Assembly: GCA_027064085.1 (NCBI GenBank)
Contig: JAMOQH010000174.1
Coordinates: forward strand, 1 to 27,941
Length of the DNA stretch: 27,941 nucleotides
Origin: a bacterium
GTDB taxonomy: Bacteria > UBP6 > JAFGXH01
Reading direction: 5' to 3'
Of the stretch, positions 7,196-17,889 are shown in pieces. Position 1 is the first letter of the stretch; the number at the start of each line of letters is the position of its first letter. Below the pieces are notes generated by a model that was not told the DNA's origin, searched no databases, and worked only from the letters and a program-made list of their open reading frames with translations. Both the position numbers and the translations under genes were made by a program.

Positions 7196-9676
7196 TTACC
7201 AAAAATTACTTTTACATCTTTCCTGATACCCTTTTCTATTAAATTTTAAATCCTCTGTAATGAAATCTTCATAGTCTTCAATATAATAAATTCCTCCAAC
7301 TTCTTCAATCCAGCCACAAGGCTTATTATTTTCTCCATATTTTATAATATTAAATGTAAAAAACTGCATTAACGAATTAATTCTAGATTTTTCAATTTTC
7401 ATTTCGGTAAAACTTTCAATTTCTCTTAATCCTTTAAATTTATTCCAAACTTTTTTACCATCTAAAAAATTATTTGTTAATAAATTATTATCAATATTTT
7501 TAAATTCTTTGATATCATATTGATTTATATCTATTTTAAAAGGAAAATATAAAGTATAGTTCTGTGAATTTATTAATGTCATTGTTTTACTAATTTCAGA
7601 ATAATTTAATTTAGATATATGGGTATTAAAAGTATCAATATTTGTAGATATACCATTTTCAAACTTTAATCCATTTTTACTTATTTGACTTAATACTTTT
7701 TTATAAAAATCAGGGTAATTTTTATCCTTTAAAATTATTTGATTTTCTGTTTTCCTTAAATTAAACTCTAATCTATTATCGCCTTTATAAATACCTGTTT
7801 CATCATCTAAATAAAAAAAATAAACAACAGAATTACTTTTCTTACAAGATCTATTTACTCTTCCCATAAATTGCTCTTCACTATCAAGAGTCGAAATATC
7901 TTTGAAACCAATATCCATATCAATATCAATCCCAGCTTCAATAACCTGAGTAGCAACTATTATAATTTTAATATTATCTATCTTTGTTCTAGAAATAACA
8001 AAATCTCTATAAGCTTTATTATCATCTCCAGTTAACTCATATTTTTCAAAATTTTTATCAATTTTTTGTTTTAATATATCAAAAACTTCTCTAGCTGTAT
8101 CTTTTTTTATAAACTCAAAAAGTATTTTTTTATTGCTATTAAGTTCTTTACTAAAGATAGTTAACAAATTTTTAAGTCGCTTTTCTCTTAATTCATCATT
8201 TTTATTAAAATTTTCATTTTCTAATAATGAGAAATTAAGTTTTACCCTTTCCTTAAAAAGGCTATTTTTAAAATAGTAGTTTCTGTCCTTAATTAGACTA
8301 AAAAAGATATCTTTTTTATCATCTTTTAATAATAAATCAAGTTTAGGTAAAGTTGCACTCATTATTATTATCTTAATATTTAATAACTTCGCATATTTCT
8401 GAAAAAATTCAATAATATACCACCATAAATTATTATTATATGACTGAATTTCATCAATAATCACAACAGAGTTTGCAAGTTGCCATAAAGGATAATTATC
8501 TTCTTTTGATGTTCCAAATAAAATGTTAAATAAAGAAACATGGGTTGTTAAAATAATTGGGTTATGAAAGAATAATCTGTTCATATATGATTTATCATAT
8601 TCACTCTCTTCATCTTCCTGATTTTTATATTTTTTATCCACTTTAATAGGTGTAATAGAATTTATTACTTCAATATTAACAGTATTTGAAAATATTTCAT
8701 CAAATGTATTTTTAGTCTGCTCAACCAGTGTATTAAAAGGAAATATATAGAATAATTTATTTAAATTATTATCTTTCTCCAATAGTTTTAGTCCTAAATT
8801 TATAGAGGTAAGTGTTTTTCCACTACCTGTTGGAGCTTCAAGGTAAAAAATATTTTTATCTATATTATTTTGAATCCTTTTTTCAGCCTCAAGAAACATT
8901 TCACATCTTAATTTATTAATATCATTATCTCTAAATTTTAAATCTCCATTTTGAAATTCTCTTATACTTTGGATAACTTTATTTGATTCAAATTTTGTTA
9001 ATAGTAATTTTTTTTGAGTTTCTGATAGTACACCAAAATCATCTGTTTTTAAATCTGTCATATATTCAGCAGTAGCATAATAATCACTACTAACTAATAG
9101 AGAAAATAAAAGTTTGTTTAAGATATAAAATTCAAAATTAGGAATATTCAAATCTCGTTTTAGAAGATTTTGAAATTTTATATCATTTTTAAAGTTAAAA
9201 TCCTTAAATGAAGATAATCTTCCATGATGTTTTGATATTTGATATGCAAAACTATACAGAATATATAATAAACAATAATAATCACGGTCTTCTTTAATCT
9301 TTTCAATTTCTTTCATAAAAATATTAATATATTTTTTAGCAGATAATAAAGAGTGTTGTGATGATTCTGTTGTTATGTCAAAATGTTCATTATCCATTTT
9401 ATTTTTTTGAAATGATGGGTTAATTTTACCTAAATCATGTAAGTAAACAGCATTATAAAACATTTTTTTTAATAAATTATGATGAGGTCTTGATACAGAA
9501 AACAACAAACCATCTATTATTTTATTAAGTTTTTTTGTGCTTATCAAAAATTCTAAATATTCTTTAGTTAAATTTAAATGTTCCTCTAATGTTTCTTTTT
9601 TCTTATTTTTCTTTCTATGAGCAAAGATTATACTTAAGTTATCAACCAAATTTAATTCTTCTAAATTTAAATACAT
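7196..9676 (-). CDS. cas3: CRISPR nuclease-helicase Cas3 (HD domain fused to helicase)
   Basis: This 826-aa protein has an N-terminal HD nuclease (H33; H80-D81 in YLHDLGK; H108; H150-H151 in KHHGRL). A superfamily 2 helicase follows, with Walker A EAPTGSGKT (about 280-288), DEIQ (408-411), SAT (440-442) and a motif VI-like QFMGRVNRS. Cas3 is recruited by target-bound Cascade and degrades the foreign strand. All catalytic HD and helicase residues that I can check are present. The start follows AGGAAAAC-ATG. It ends at a gap carrying a promoter for the ATPase-2 module, which interrupts the cas order. Confidence 0.96.
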   Translation of the reverse strand: MYLNLEELNLVDNLSIIFAHRKKNKKKETLEEHLNLTKEYLEFLISTKKLNKIIDGLLFSVSRPHHNLLKKMFYNAVYLHDLGKINPSFQKNKMDNEHFDITTESSQHSLLSAKKYINIFMKEIEKIKEDRDYYCLLYILYSFAYQISKHHGRLSSFKDFNFKNDIKFQNLLKRDLNIPNFEFYILNKLLFSLLVSSDYYATAEYMTDLKTDDFGVLSETQKKLLLTKFESNKVIQSIREFQNGDLKFRDNDINKLRCEMFLEAEKRIQNNIDKNIFYLEAPTGSGKTLTSINLGLKLLEKDNNLNKLFYIFPFNTLVEQTKNTFDEIFSNTVNIEVINSITPIKVDKKYKNQEDEESEYDKSYMNRLFFHNPIILTTHVSLFNILFGTSKEDNYPLWQLANSVVIIDEIQSYNNNLWWYIIEFFQKYAKLLNIKIIIMSATLPKLDLLLKDDKKDIFFSLIKDRNYYFKNSLFKERVKLNFSLLENENFNKNDELREKRLKNLLTIFSKELNSNKKILFEFIKKDTAREVFDILKQKIDKNFEKYELTGDDNKAYRDFVISRTKIDNIKIIIVATQVIEAGIDIDMDIGFKDISTLDSEEQFMGRVNRSCKKSNSVVYFFYLDDETGIYKGDNRLEFNLRKTENQIILKDKNYPDFYKKVLSQISKNGLKFENGISTNIDTFNTHISKLNYSEISKTMTLINSQNYTLYFPFKIDINQYDIKEFKNIDNNLLTNNFLDGKKVWNKFKGLREIESFTEMKIEKSRINSLMQFFTFNIIKYGENNKPCGWIEEVGGIYYIEDYEDFITEDLKFNRKGYQERCKSNFW

Positions 9677-9691
9677 GTTTTCCTACTTTAT

Positions 9692-11859
<2,168 letters not shown>

Positions 11860-11863
<4 letters not shown>

Positions 11864-12237
11864 TCCTCTTTCTTCACATAAAAAATATTATCACTTAAAA
11901 CACCAATTAAAAAATTATCCATATTATGTGATAATTTATCTTCAGAAGAATAGGACATAACTAAACTAATTGCATTATTAAATTTAACATAATTTAAGCT
12001 AACCGCATGCTTATATTTAAAATATACAACTTCAATATTCTTTTTTATTTTCTGAGCATTATTAGCTCGTAAAAAAGGCTCTAACATATCTCCTTTTTTT
12101 TCAAAAGCTTCACTATGATTAAGTAAATATTTAACAACTTGCCCCGCAAGATAAAAAAATTCTTCTGCTGACAACTCTTTATAATCTGAATCAATTAATC
12201 TATTTAACATATTTGTTTGCATCTCTTTTATATTCAT
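11860..12237 (-). CDS. cas11: Internal in-frame Cas11b small subunit within cas8b
   Basis: At residue 433 of Cas8b an ATG (12235-12237) is preceded by AAGGAG (12246-12251) with 8 nt spacing, an ideal Shine-Dalgarno inside a coding region. Translation from it gives a 125-aa helical protein (MNIKEMQTNMLNRLIDSDYK...) in the same frame, ending at the cas8b stop. Production of Cas11 from an internal start in cas8 is established for types I-B, I-C and I-D. The size and helical content agree with a Cas11 that lines the Cascade belly. The separate translation here is inferred from the site. Confidence 0.72.
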
Positions 12238-13533
12238 AACTTTTTCTCCTTTATGAGCTAATAATGAAAGCTTCAAATTTAAACTTAACCCTGCTTTAAA
12301 AAGATTATCTCTTTTTAAATGTAAAATAACAAAATCACTACCATATTTTTTAATTACTTGGTAAAATGTTTTTTCATTATACTTTTTAAAGTAATTGACC
12401 ATTGAAGCCCTTGTAATATATATTAAATTTTGAAAAGATTTATCAAGTTTTTTATAAACTTCATTAAAATAGTTATTTTTTAATTGATTATTATAAAATA
12501 TTTCATGAACTATCTCTTCTAACTCATATAAATAATCAATTGTATCATCTTCTATAAGTTTTTTACCATTTTTAAGCATTAAGTGATTCTTAAAATATAT
12601 TGATTCTTTTAATTTATCTATCTGATTGGGAATGTAATCAAAATCATCTATAATAGCTTCATCATTTTTAGAATGTTTATTCATAAATAGATGTTCTTCA
12701 TTTTTATCTAAAGGATAATGCTCATTATAACCTTGAAACTTCAACCAATCAAAAAATTTCTTTATAATTAAAGCATTCTCATCAGTAATCATAAAGGGTA
12801 TTGTAAATTTTTTAGTCTTAGATTCTAAATATGGTTTCTTTGCATTTAATCCCATATTAGAATTTGATAAACCATAGATTGTTTCATCTAATACTTTACT
12901 ATACTTAATATCATTAAATATTTTTATTGCAAAATATATTTTACTTTCATCTTTGTACTTCTCTATATCTTCATCAAAAAAGATTTTAACATAATTTTTT
13001 ATCCCTTTTTCCTCTTTAATAGAGATGATCTCTTCAAAAATAGTTGATAATATTTTATATTTTATCGAAATATCTTTTTTTCTTTCATCATTTAAGATAT
13101 ATTGATTATAATTTTTAAGAATTTCTATCTCTTTAGGTTTATTAAAGCTTTTAAACCCTTTTAAACTTTTAAATAACTTCTCTTCTATATAATTAAGGTT
13201 TTCAGATTTGATATTATCTATTTTCATAAATAAAGTTAAATAATTATTATTATGAATCATCTTTTTAGGAGGATCAATTGCTTTATTTGAGTTTAAATAA
13301 TTACTATAATAATCTCTTTCTTTAAACCATTCAAACATTTCACTATCTAGACCACCATTAATATCCGTAAAGCTTAATTCTTTATTTTTTTTCTTTACAA
13401 TAAAGTAATTTATTGTTTCATCTTTATTAATTTTACAATAAAGTCCCTCTTTAAGAGAGTAATTACCTAATATTAATTTATCTCCCTCTTTTTTATAGGC
13501 ATCTTTAAAAACTTCCAATATATCATAAATCAT
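11860..13533 (-). CDS. cas8b: Cascade large subunit Cas8b (Csh1/TM1802-like)
   Basis: This 557-aa protein is the first gene of the cas operon, the usual place for the type I-B large subunit. The middle has YYSNYLNSNKAIDPPKKMIHNNNYLTLF, resembling Csh1/Cas8b1. The C-terminus (from about residue 433) is the helical small-subunit-like domain, with AEEFFYLAGQVVKYLL and FNNAISLVMSY. Cas8b recognises the PAM and triggers Cas3. The family diverges fast, so the call rests on length, position and the C-terminal helical bundle. A promoter with a perfect -35 TTGACA lies 55 nt upstream. An internal start for Cas11 is described separately. Confidence 0.88.
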
Positions 13534-13564
13534 TTAATCTTCCATATAATAAATACACTTACTT

Positions 13565-13594
13565 AATATATACTCCCTTACCTTAATGTGTCAA
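13565..13594 (-). promoter_or_regulatory. Main promoter of the cas operon
   Basis: On the minus strand a consensus -35 TTGACA (13589-13594) is followed by TATATT (13565-13570, 18-nt spacer) or the overlapping TATATA (16-nt spacer). It lies 32 nt upstream of the cas8b start codon. It is the best promoter match near the cas genes. Confidence 0.6.
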
Positions 13595-13677
13595 TTATTT
13601 AAAAACATTTTTTTCGCTGTAGCACAATTAGGAGTGCAAATACCATTATTATCATTAACTTGAGTACCAAAAATCCA

Positions 13678-13708
13678 AGTAGAGACAAGGCAATGCCTTG
13701 TCTCTACT
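13678..13708 (-). repeat. 31-bp palindromic (REP-like) element
   Basis: This is a perfect inverted repeat. Arms AGTAGAGACAAGGCA (13678-13692) and TGCCTTGTCTCTACT (13694-13708) flank one central base. It begins 2 nt after the stop codon of the acyltransferase gene. There is no run of T after it on the minus strand, so it is not a standard intrinsic terminator. Its right half (ATGCCTTGTCTCTAC) recurs with one change inside the metallophosphoesterase gene at 21083-21096, so it belongs to a dispersed repeat family. Confidence 0.75.
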
Positions 13709-13710
13709 AC

Positions 13711-14520
13711 TTACAGATTTTCTAAAACAATTTTATAAAATTCTTCTTCTTTCTCATTTTCAAAATCAAAATTATCTCCTTTAAGTCTTCTTAAAACTCT
13801 CGTTAAATAATAATGATATTTCACCGGCCTAGAATATGGCATAATATAACTGATATTTTTATTTTTTATTGCTTCTTTTACAGCCCCAATAATAAGTGCT
13901 TTACCTGCTGACATATTTTCACAATTAATATCAATTTTTAATAATTCAGTTCGTAATTCATCTGTTATTTCAGGATATTGCATCAATATATTAAAGCCTA
14001 AGCTAAACTTATCTTCAGGGCGTCCATTTGGAAATATCTTTACAACTTTTGCCCCTTTTATTATTCCTTTGTCTTTTTTATGAAAATTTATAACGGGATC
14101 CAAGCCCGAATTGATATAATTTTCTATATTTTTATTTATAAAATCTTTAGATAAGATTAATGTTTCATCATTGTTAATTTCTTCATTTGTAGAATTCGCC
14201 TTTGAACTAGTTATAGCCACACAACAAAGAGTGTCTCCTTTTTTATTAACATTATTAAATGTTCCATTATCCGTTACCCCATTCCAAGTATGATAATTCT
14301 CATTGTTTAAAATATCATTTTTATTAAGCAAAATACCACTTATTGTTCCTTTAAGTTCTCCGTTTTCAAAAAGAGCAACTAAATGACTGTTTTTAGCTCT
14401 AGCTATAAATTGATTTAGAGATGATTTTACATTCCATATTTTATTATTTATCTCCAAAGCTTGTTCTATTTCTTTGTAATTAGTCTCTTTATTTAATTTT
14501 TTACATTCTCTATAAATCAT
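13711..14520 (-). CDS. GNAT-family acyltransferase
   Basis: This 269-aa protein has an acetyltransferase fold. Residues 44-62 (NSHLVALFENGELKGTISGI) form the opening strand pair. INFHKKDKG.IKGAKVVKIFPNGRPEDKFSLGFNILMQY at about 145-186 matches the acceptor-side core of large GNAT proteins (compare 'DPVL.FH...GA.IV...P.YRPED...LGYGVL'). SAGKALIIGAVKEAIKNKNISYIMPYSRP is a helix-strand near the C-terminus. The substrate is unknown. Its start overlaps the sigma-54 regulator stop by 11 nt, placing it last in a three-gene operon. A palindromic element lies right after its stop. Confidence 0.65.
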   Translation of the reverse strand: MIYRECKKLNKETNYKEIEQALEINNKIWNVKSSLNQFIARAKNSHLVALFENGELKGTISGILLNKNDILNNENYHTWNGVTDNGTFNNVNKKGDTLCCVAITSSKANSTNEEINNDETLILSKDFINKNIENYINSGLDPVINFHKKDKGIIKGAKVVKIFPNGRPEDKFSLGFNILMQYPEITDELRTELLKIDINCENMSAGKALIIGAVKEAIKNKNISYIMPYSRPVKYHYYLTRVLRRLKGDNFDFENEKEEEFYKIVLENL

Positions 14521-15904
14521 ATTTTCTCATTAATTTCCTAAAATTAGACCTCTCAACACCGGCTAGGAGAGAAGCTTTAGTAATATTTTGATTTGTTTTT
14601 TTAAGTACGGATAAAATATAATTCTTCTCAAAACTAGAAATAAGTGCCTTTTTAGCCTCTTTTAATGTTAAATTTGAATAATTATTTGTATCAGCAACAT
14701 CTTTTGATGCTTTACTAAAATTTAAACTCAATAAATCAGTATTATTTAAAATATTTGGCTCAATATTTTCTAAATTTAAGCTATCACTTGTTTCAAGCAC
14801 GGCCATTCTTTCTATTGTATTTTCTAATTCTCTAATATTTCCAGGCCAAGAGTATTTTTTAAGAACAGTTAAAACTTTATCATCAATTTCTTTAATATTT
14901 TTATCTAGTATTTTATTAAATTTATTCAAAAAATAATAAGCTAAAAGAGGAATATCATCACTCCTTTCTCTTAATGGAGGTAAATCAATAGAAAATACAT
15001 TTAATCTATACCATAAATCACTTCTAAAGTTTTTATTTTTTATTTCTTCTTGAATATTTTTATTTGTAGCAGCTATAATTCTAACATCAATTTTAATTAT
15101 TTGATTTGAACCTATTGGTTTAATCTCTCTATTTTGTATTGCTCTTAAAACCTTAGCCTGAGTAAATAAAGGCATGTCTCCTATTTCATCTAAAAATAAG
15201 GTCCCGGTATTTGCTTCTTCAAACACCCCTTTTCTATCAGAAATTGCTCCAGTAAAAGCACCTTTTTTATAGCCAAATAGTTCTGATTCAATTAAAGTAT
15301 CAGGAATTGCAGAACAATTTACAGTAATATATGGTTTAGTTTTTCTTTTTGAATTTTCATGTATTGATTGAGCTGCAATATCTTTTCCTGTTCCACTTTC
15401 TCCGTATATAAAAACAGTTGATGGACTATATGAAATTTTATTAATTAAAGCTTTTATTTCTACAATTTTATTATTTTGCCCTATAAAATTCCTTTCATTT
15501 TGTGCTTTATAATCTTTTATTGATAAAGTATTCTTAGGTAAAACTTTATCAATATACTCATTTATTTTTTTTATATCTAAAATGGGTTTTTCTATAAAGC
15601 CTAATGCTCCATTTTTAATAGTATCAACAGCTACAGAAATAGTACCATAACCTGAAATAATCACAACTTTTGTAAATAAACCTAATTCATCAAGAGATTT
15701 TAGTAAATCCATACCTGAATATTGAGGCATAATATTATCTAAAAAAGCTAAATCGACATCTCCTCTTTGTAATATTTTAAAGGCTTCTAGACCATCACTA
15801 GCAGATAAAACTTTAAATCTATCATCTATTTTTTTTATATATTTGATTAAAAATTTTCTAAAAATTTCAGAATCATCAGCTATTAGTATAGTAAATTTTT
15901 TCAT
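14510..15904 (-). CDS. Sigma-54-dependent NtrC-family response regulator
   Basis: This 464-aa protein has the complete three-domain layout. The receiver (1-115) has acidic pocket D10/D11, phospho-acceptor D56 (LAFLDNIMP) and K107. The AAA+ domain (140-375) has Walker A GESGTGKD (168-175), the GAFTGA sigma-54 contact loop (215-220) and Walker B TLFLDE (235-240). A Fis-type helix-turn-helix is at the C-terminus (NITKASLLAGVERSNFRKLMRKYDL region). It activates promoters recognised by sigma-54 holoenzyme after phosphorylation. No histidine kinase lies in the window, so the partner is elsewhere. It abuts the lipid-kinase stop by 1 nt and overlaps the acyltransferase, so the three are co-transcribed. 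Confidence 0.95.
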   Translation of the reverse strand: MKKFTILIADDSEIFRKFLIKYIKKIDDRFKVLSASDGLEAFKILQRGDVDLAFLDNIMPQYSGMDLLKSLDELGLFTKVVIISGYGTISVAVDTIKNGALGFIEKPILDIKKINEYIDKVLPKNTLSIKDYKAQNERNFIGQNNKIVEIKALINKISYSPSTVFIYGESGTGKDIAAQSIHENSKRKTKPYITVNCSAIPDTLIESELFGYKKGAFTGAISDRKGVFEEANTGTLFLDEIGDMPLFTQAKVLRAIQNREIKPIGSNQIIKIDVRIIAATNKNIQEEIKNKNFRSDLWYRLNVFSIDLPPLRERSDDIPLLAYYFLNKFNKILDKNIKEIDDKVLTVLKKYSWPGNIRELENTIERMAVLETSDSLNLENIEPNILNNTDLLSLNFSKASKDVADTNNYSNLTLKEAKKALISSFEKNYILSVLKKTNQNITKASLLAGVERSNFRKLMRKYDL

Positions 15905-16839
15905 TATTTAATTATTAAGTTTAATCTTGGCCCAAGTTCTATAGTTACATTTTGAGTTGGACTATGCATATCTCCATCAATCGTATACGGAATAGGACCT
16001 TTTAAAGATTTAATTGTTAATTTATCCAAAACCTTTTCTTCAACAACAGATTTCAATAAACCATTTCTAAGCAAAAGCATATTAGGAAATGATTTAATGA
16101 TTCCTAATGTTCCTGTTTTAACAGCAAATACCTGAAATTTGTTAGGATCTTCTAAAGCTCTTGGTGCAGCAACAAATGTAAGACCAATTTCTCTTACTGT
16201 CATTGCAGCAACAGTTAAGAAATTATGATGCCTCCATATTATTTCACCTTCTTCTTCTATTTCTACAACAATTTTCTTAAACAATGCTGCTTTTTTATTT
16301 ATAAGCCCCTTAATAACTGATTTACCTAAAAGAGTTGCTGCGGTTATTGGACTTCTATCTTCATCTTTATAATAAATTTCTAAAAAATTATATATTACTC
16401 CGTTACCAAAAATAAAACCATATTTATCTTTATTAACTTTCAGTAAATTTCTATTGGTTATAATAAAAGGCTCTCCACTATTATATTTTTTTATAATATT
16501 TAATAAAATATCACTAGATCTTCCATAAATATTTAAAGAAGTGGCAACAGTGTTCATCGTACCAGCTCTTAGTATTGCAATTTTAGGTAAAGGTTTATTT
16601 CCATAAATATTAATAAAAGCAGTTAGAGTTACATGATTGGTACCATCTCCTCCATTTATGCATAAAATATCAATATCCTTTTCTTTAAATTCTTTTGCAA
16701 CTTCATAAAGCTCATCAATTGTTTTAGTTTCTCTAAAAAATCCATTATTACCCAAAATATATTTTAACTCATTAACTCTTTCAGGATTTCTTTTATTTTT
16801 TCTTGATTTACCATTTGAAACGACACCAATTCCAGACAT
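15904..16839 (-). CDS. Diacylglycerol/lipid kinase family protein
   Basis: This 311-aa protein contains the catalytic GGDGT motif (63-67) of the DAGK_cat fold and a second conserved loop, LRAGTMNTVA, near 90. The end is a beta-rich domain with YTIDGDMH. Family members phosphorylate diacylglycerol, sphingoid bases or related lipids. The exact substrate cannot be read from sequence. The start (ATGTCTGGA) follows GGAG with 6 nt spacing; a second ATG 5 nt upstream is out of frame. It leads an operon with a sigma-54 regulator and a GNAT acyltransferase, hinting at lipid or envelope signalling. Confidence 0.85.
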   Translation of the reverse strand: MSGIGVVSNGKSRKNKRNPERVNELKYILGNNGFFRETKTIDELYEVAKEFKEKDIDILCINGGDGTNHVTLTAFINIYGNKPLPKIAILRAGTMNTVATSLNIYGRSSDILLNIIKKYNSGEPFIITNRNLLKVNKDKYGFIFGNGVIYNFLEIYYKDEDRSPITAATLLGKSVIKGLINKKAALFKKIVVEIEEEGEIIWRHHNFLTVAAMTVREIGLTFVAAPRALEDPNKFQVFAVKTGTLGIIKSFPNMLLLRNGLLKSVVEEKVLDKLTIKSLKGPIPYTIDGDMHSPTQNVTIELGPRLNLIIK

Positions 16840-16865
16840 TCATAACTCCAAAAAACTTGAACAAT

Positions 16866-16894
16866 ATAATAAAATTTTGATTAAGAGATGTCAA
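16866..16894 (-). promoter_or_regulatory. Promoter of the lipid kinase / sigma-54 regulator operon
   Basis: On the minus strand a consensus -35 TTGACA (16889-16894) and -10 TATTAT (16866-16871) are spaced exactly 17 nt, 27 nt upstream of the start codon. This is one of the strongest promoter matches in the window and implies housekeeping-sigma control of the operon. Confidence 0.6.
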
Positions 16895-16922
16895 GAGATT
16901 AAAGCGACTTAAATATTTCCTA

Positions 16923-16951
16923 TTTACTTTAGTTATAAAATCTATTATAAA
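16923..16951 (+). promoter_or_regulatory. Promoter of the HAD phosphatase gene
   Basis: On the plus strand TTTACT (16923-16928) and TATAAA (16946-16951) are 17 nt apart, 27 nt before the start codon. It is divergent from the lipid-kinase promoter, with about 30 nt between the two -35 boxes. Confidence 0.5.
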
Positions 16952-16978
16952 CAGTTACTTTGTATATGAGGTTATAAA

Positions 16979-17626
16979 ATGTTAAATAAATATAATACAT
17001 TTATTTTTGACTTAGATGGTACACTAATTGATAGCTCTCCTGATATTATAGATGGCGTAAATTACACTCTAAATAAATTTAACTTGCCACCTAGATCAAA
17101 TCAAGAAATAATGAATAATGTAGGAAAAGGCTTAAAATATTTACTTCAGCAAGTTTTACCATCTGATTTTTCCCAAGAAGATATTTTAAAAGCCTATTAC
17201 ATACAAAAAGAATACTATGAAATTAAAAAGATATTGGCTAAGCCTTATAAAGGAGTTATTGAATTACTTGATACACTTGAAAAAAATACCAAAAATATAT
17301 TTTTGGTAACCAATAAACCACAAAAAGCAACTTTAGAAGTGCTAAAATCTCTCAATTTAACTAAATATTTTAAAAATATCTTTGGAGCCGATGCCCTAAA
17401 AGAGCATAAACCATCTCCCTACCCTATTCAATATATTGCCCAAAAATATAACCTAAAATATGATAAAATGCTTTTTATTGGCGACTCTATTACAGATTAC
17501 GAAACAGCCCAAAATGCTGAAATAGATTTTGTATTTGTAAAATATGGATATGAAAGTAAAAATATAACTGCAAAATACAAAGTAGATAATATTTTAGATT
17601 TACTATCTCTAAATCCTAATCTTTAA
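16979..17626 (+). CDS. gph: HAD-family phosphatase, phosphoglycolate phosphatase-like
   Basis: This 215-aa HAD hydrolase is the only confident plus-strand gene in the window. Motif I is FDLDGTLIDS with D11 (nucleophile) and D13. The helical cap contains NVGKGLKYLLQQVLP. Motif II is LVTNKP and motif III/IV is GDSITDYETAQNA. The pattern fits Gph/PGP-type phosphatases that clear 2-phosphoglycolate, but related HADs act on other phosphomonoesters, so the symbol is provisional. An ATGAGGT ribosome-binding site precedes ATG. Its last 11 nt overlap the convergent KTSC-like gene. Confidence 0.8.
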   Translation: MLNKYNTFIFDLDGTLIDSSPDIIDGVNYTLNKFNLPPRSNQEIMNNVGKGLKYLLQQVLPSDFSQEDILKAYYIQKEYYEIKKILAKPYKGVIELLDTLEKNTKNIFLVTNKPQKATLEVLKSLNLTKYFKNIFGADALKEHKPSPYPIQYIAQKYNLKYDKMLFIGDSITDYETAQNAEIDFVFVKYGYESKNITAKYKVDNILDLLSLNPNL

Positions 17627-17864
17627 CTCTTTTCTTAACATTAAACTTTTTTGCATGTTTCTTTTTAAGATTTTCTAGAATAAAGTGATAAAGTCCTTTT
17701 CCCTCTTTTGCTAAGCTTTTAAGAATTTCTATATTATTTTCGCCAGTATGATGAACATTATATAAATATCTAGTATTATCTTTAAATTTTATCAAAACAT
17801 AGTCAACATCTATATCATAAGCATCGACTAATGAATCCCCATTAAGGTTTTTATATTGTTTCAC
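17616..17864 (-). CDS. KTSC-domain-like small protein
   Basis: This 82-aa protein starts with GTG, preceded by AGGAG 6 nt away. Residues 14-66 (AYDIDVDYVLIKFKDNTRYLYNVHHTG...EILKSLAKEGKGLYHFILENL) have the strand-Y-Y-helix pattern of KTSC domains, small proteins of unclear function found near RNA-related genes. The C-terminus is Lys-rich (KKKHAKKFNVKKRVK), suggesting nucleic-acid contact. It lies 25 nt after rimO and is probably in its operon. It converges on the HAD gene with an 11-nt overlap. Confidence 0.55.
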   Translation of the reverse strand: MKQYKNLNGDSLVDAYDIDVDYVLIKFKDNTRYLYNVHHTGENNIEILKSLAKEGKGLYHFILENLKKKHAKKFNVKKRVKD

Positions 17865-17889
17865 ATTTTACTCCTACTAAAAAAAGCCA

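Noticed and set aside
13678-13708. Reading the 31-bp palindrome as an intrinsic terminator
   Set aside because: The stem is long enough, but no T-run follows on the minus strand and a related copy lies inside a coding gene, so a repeat element fits better.
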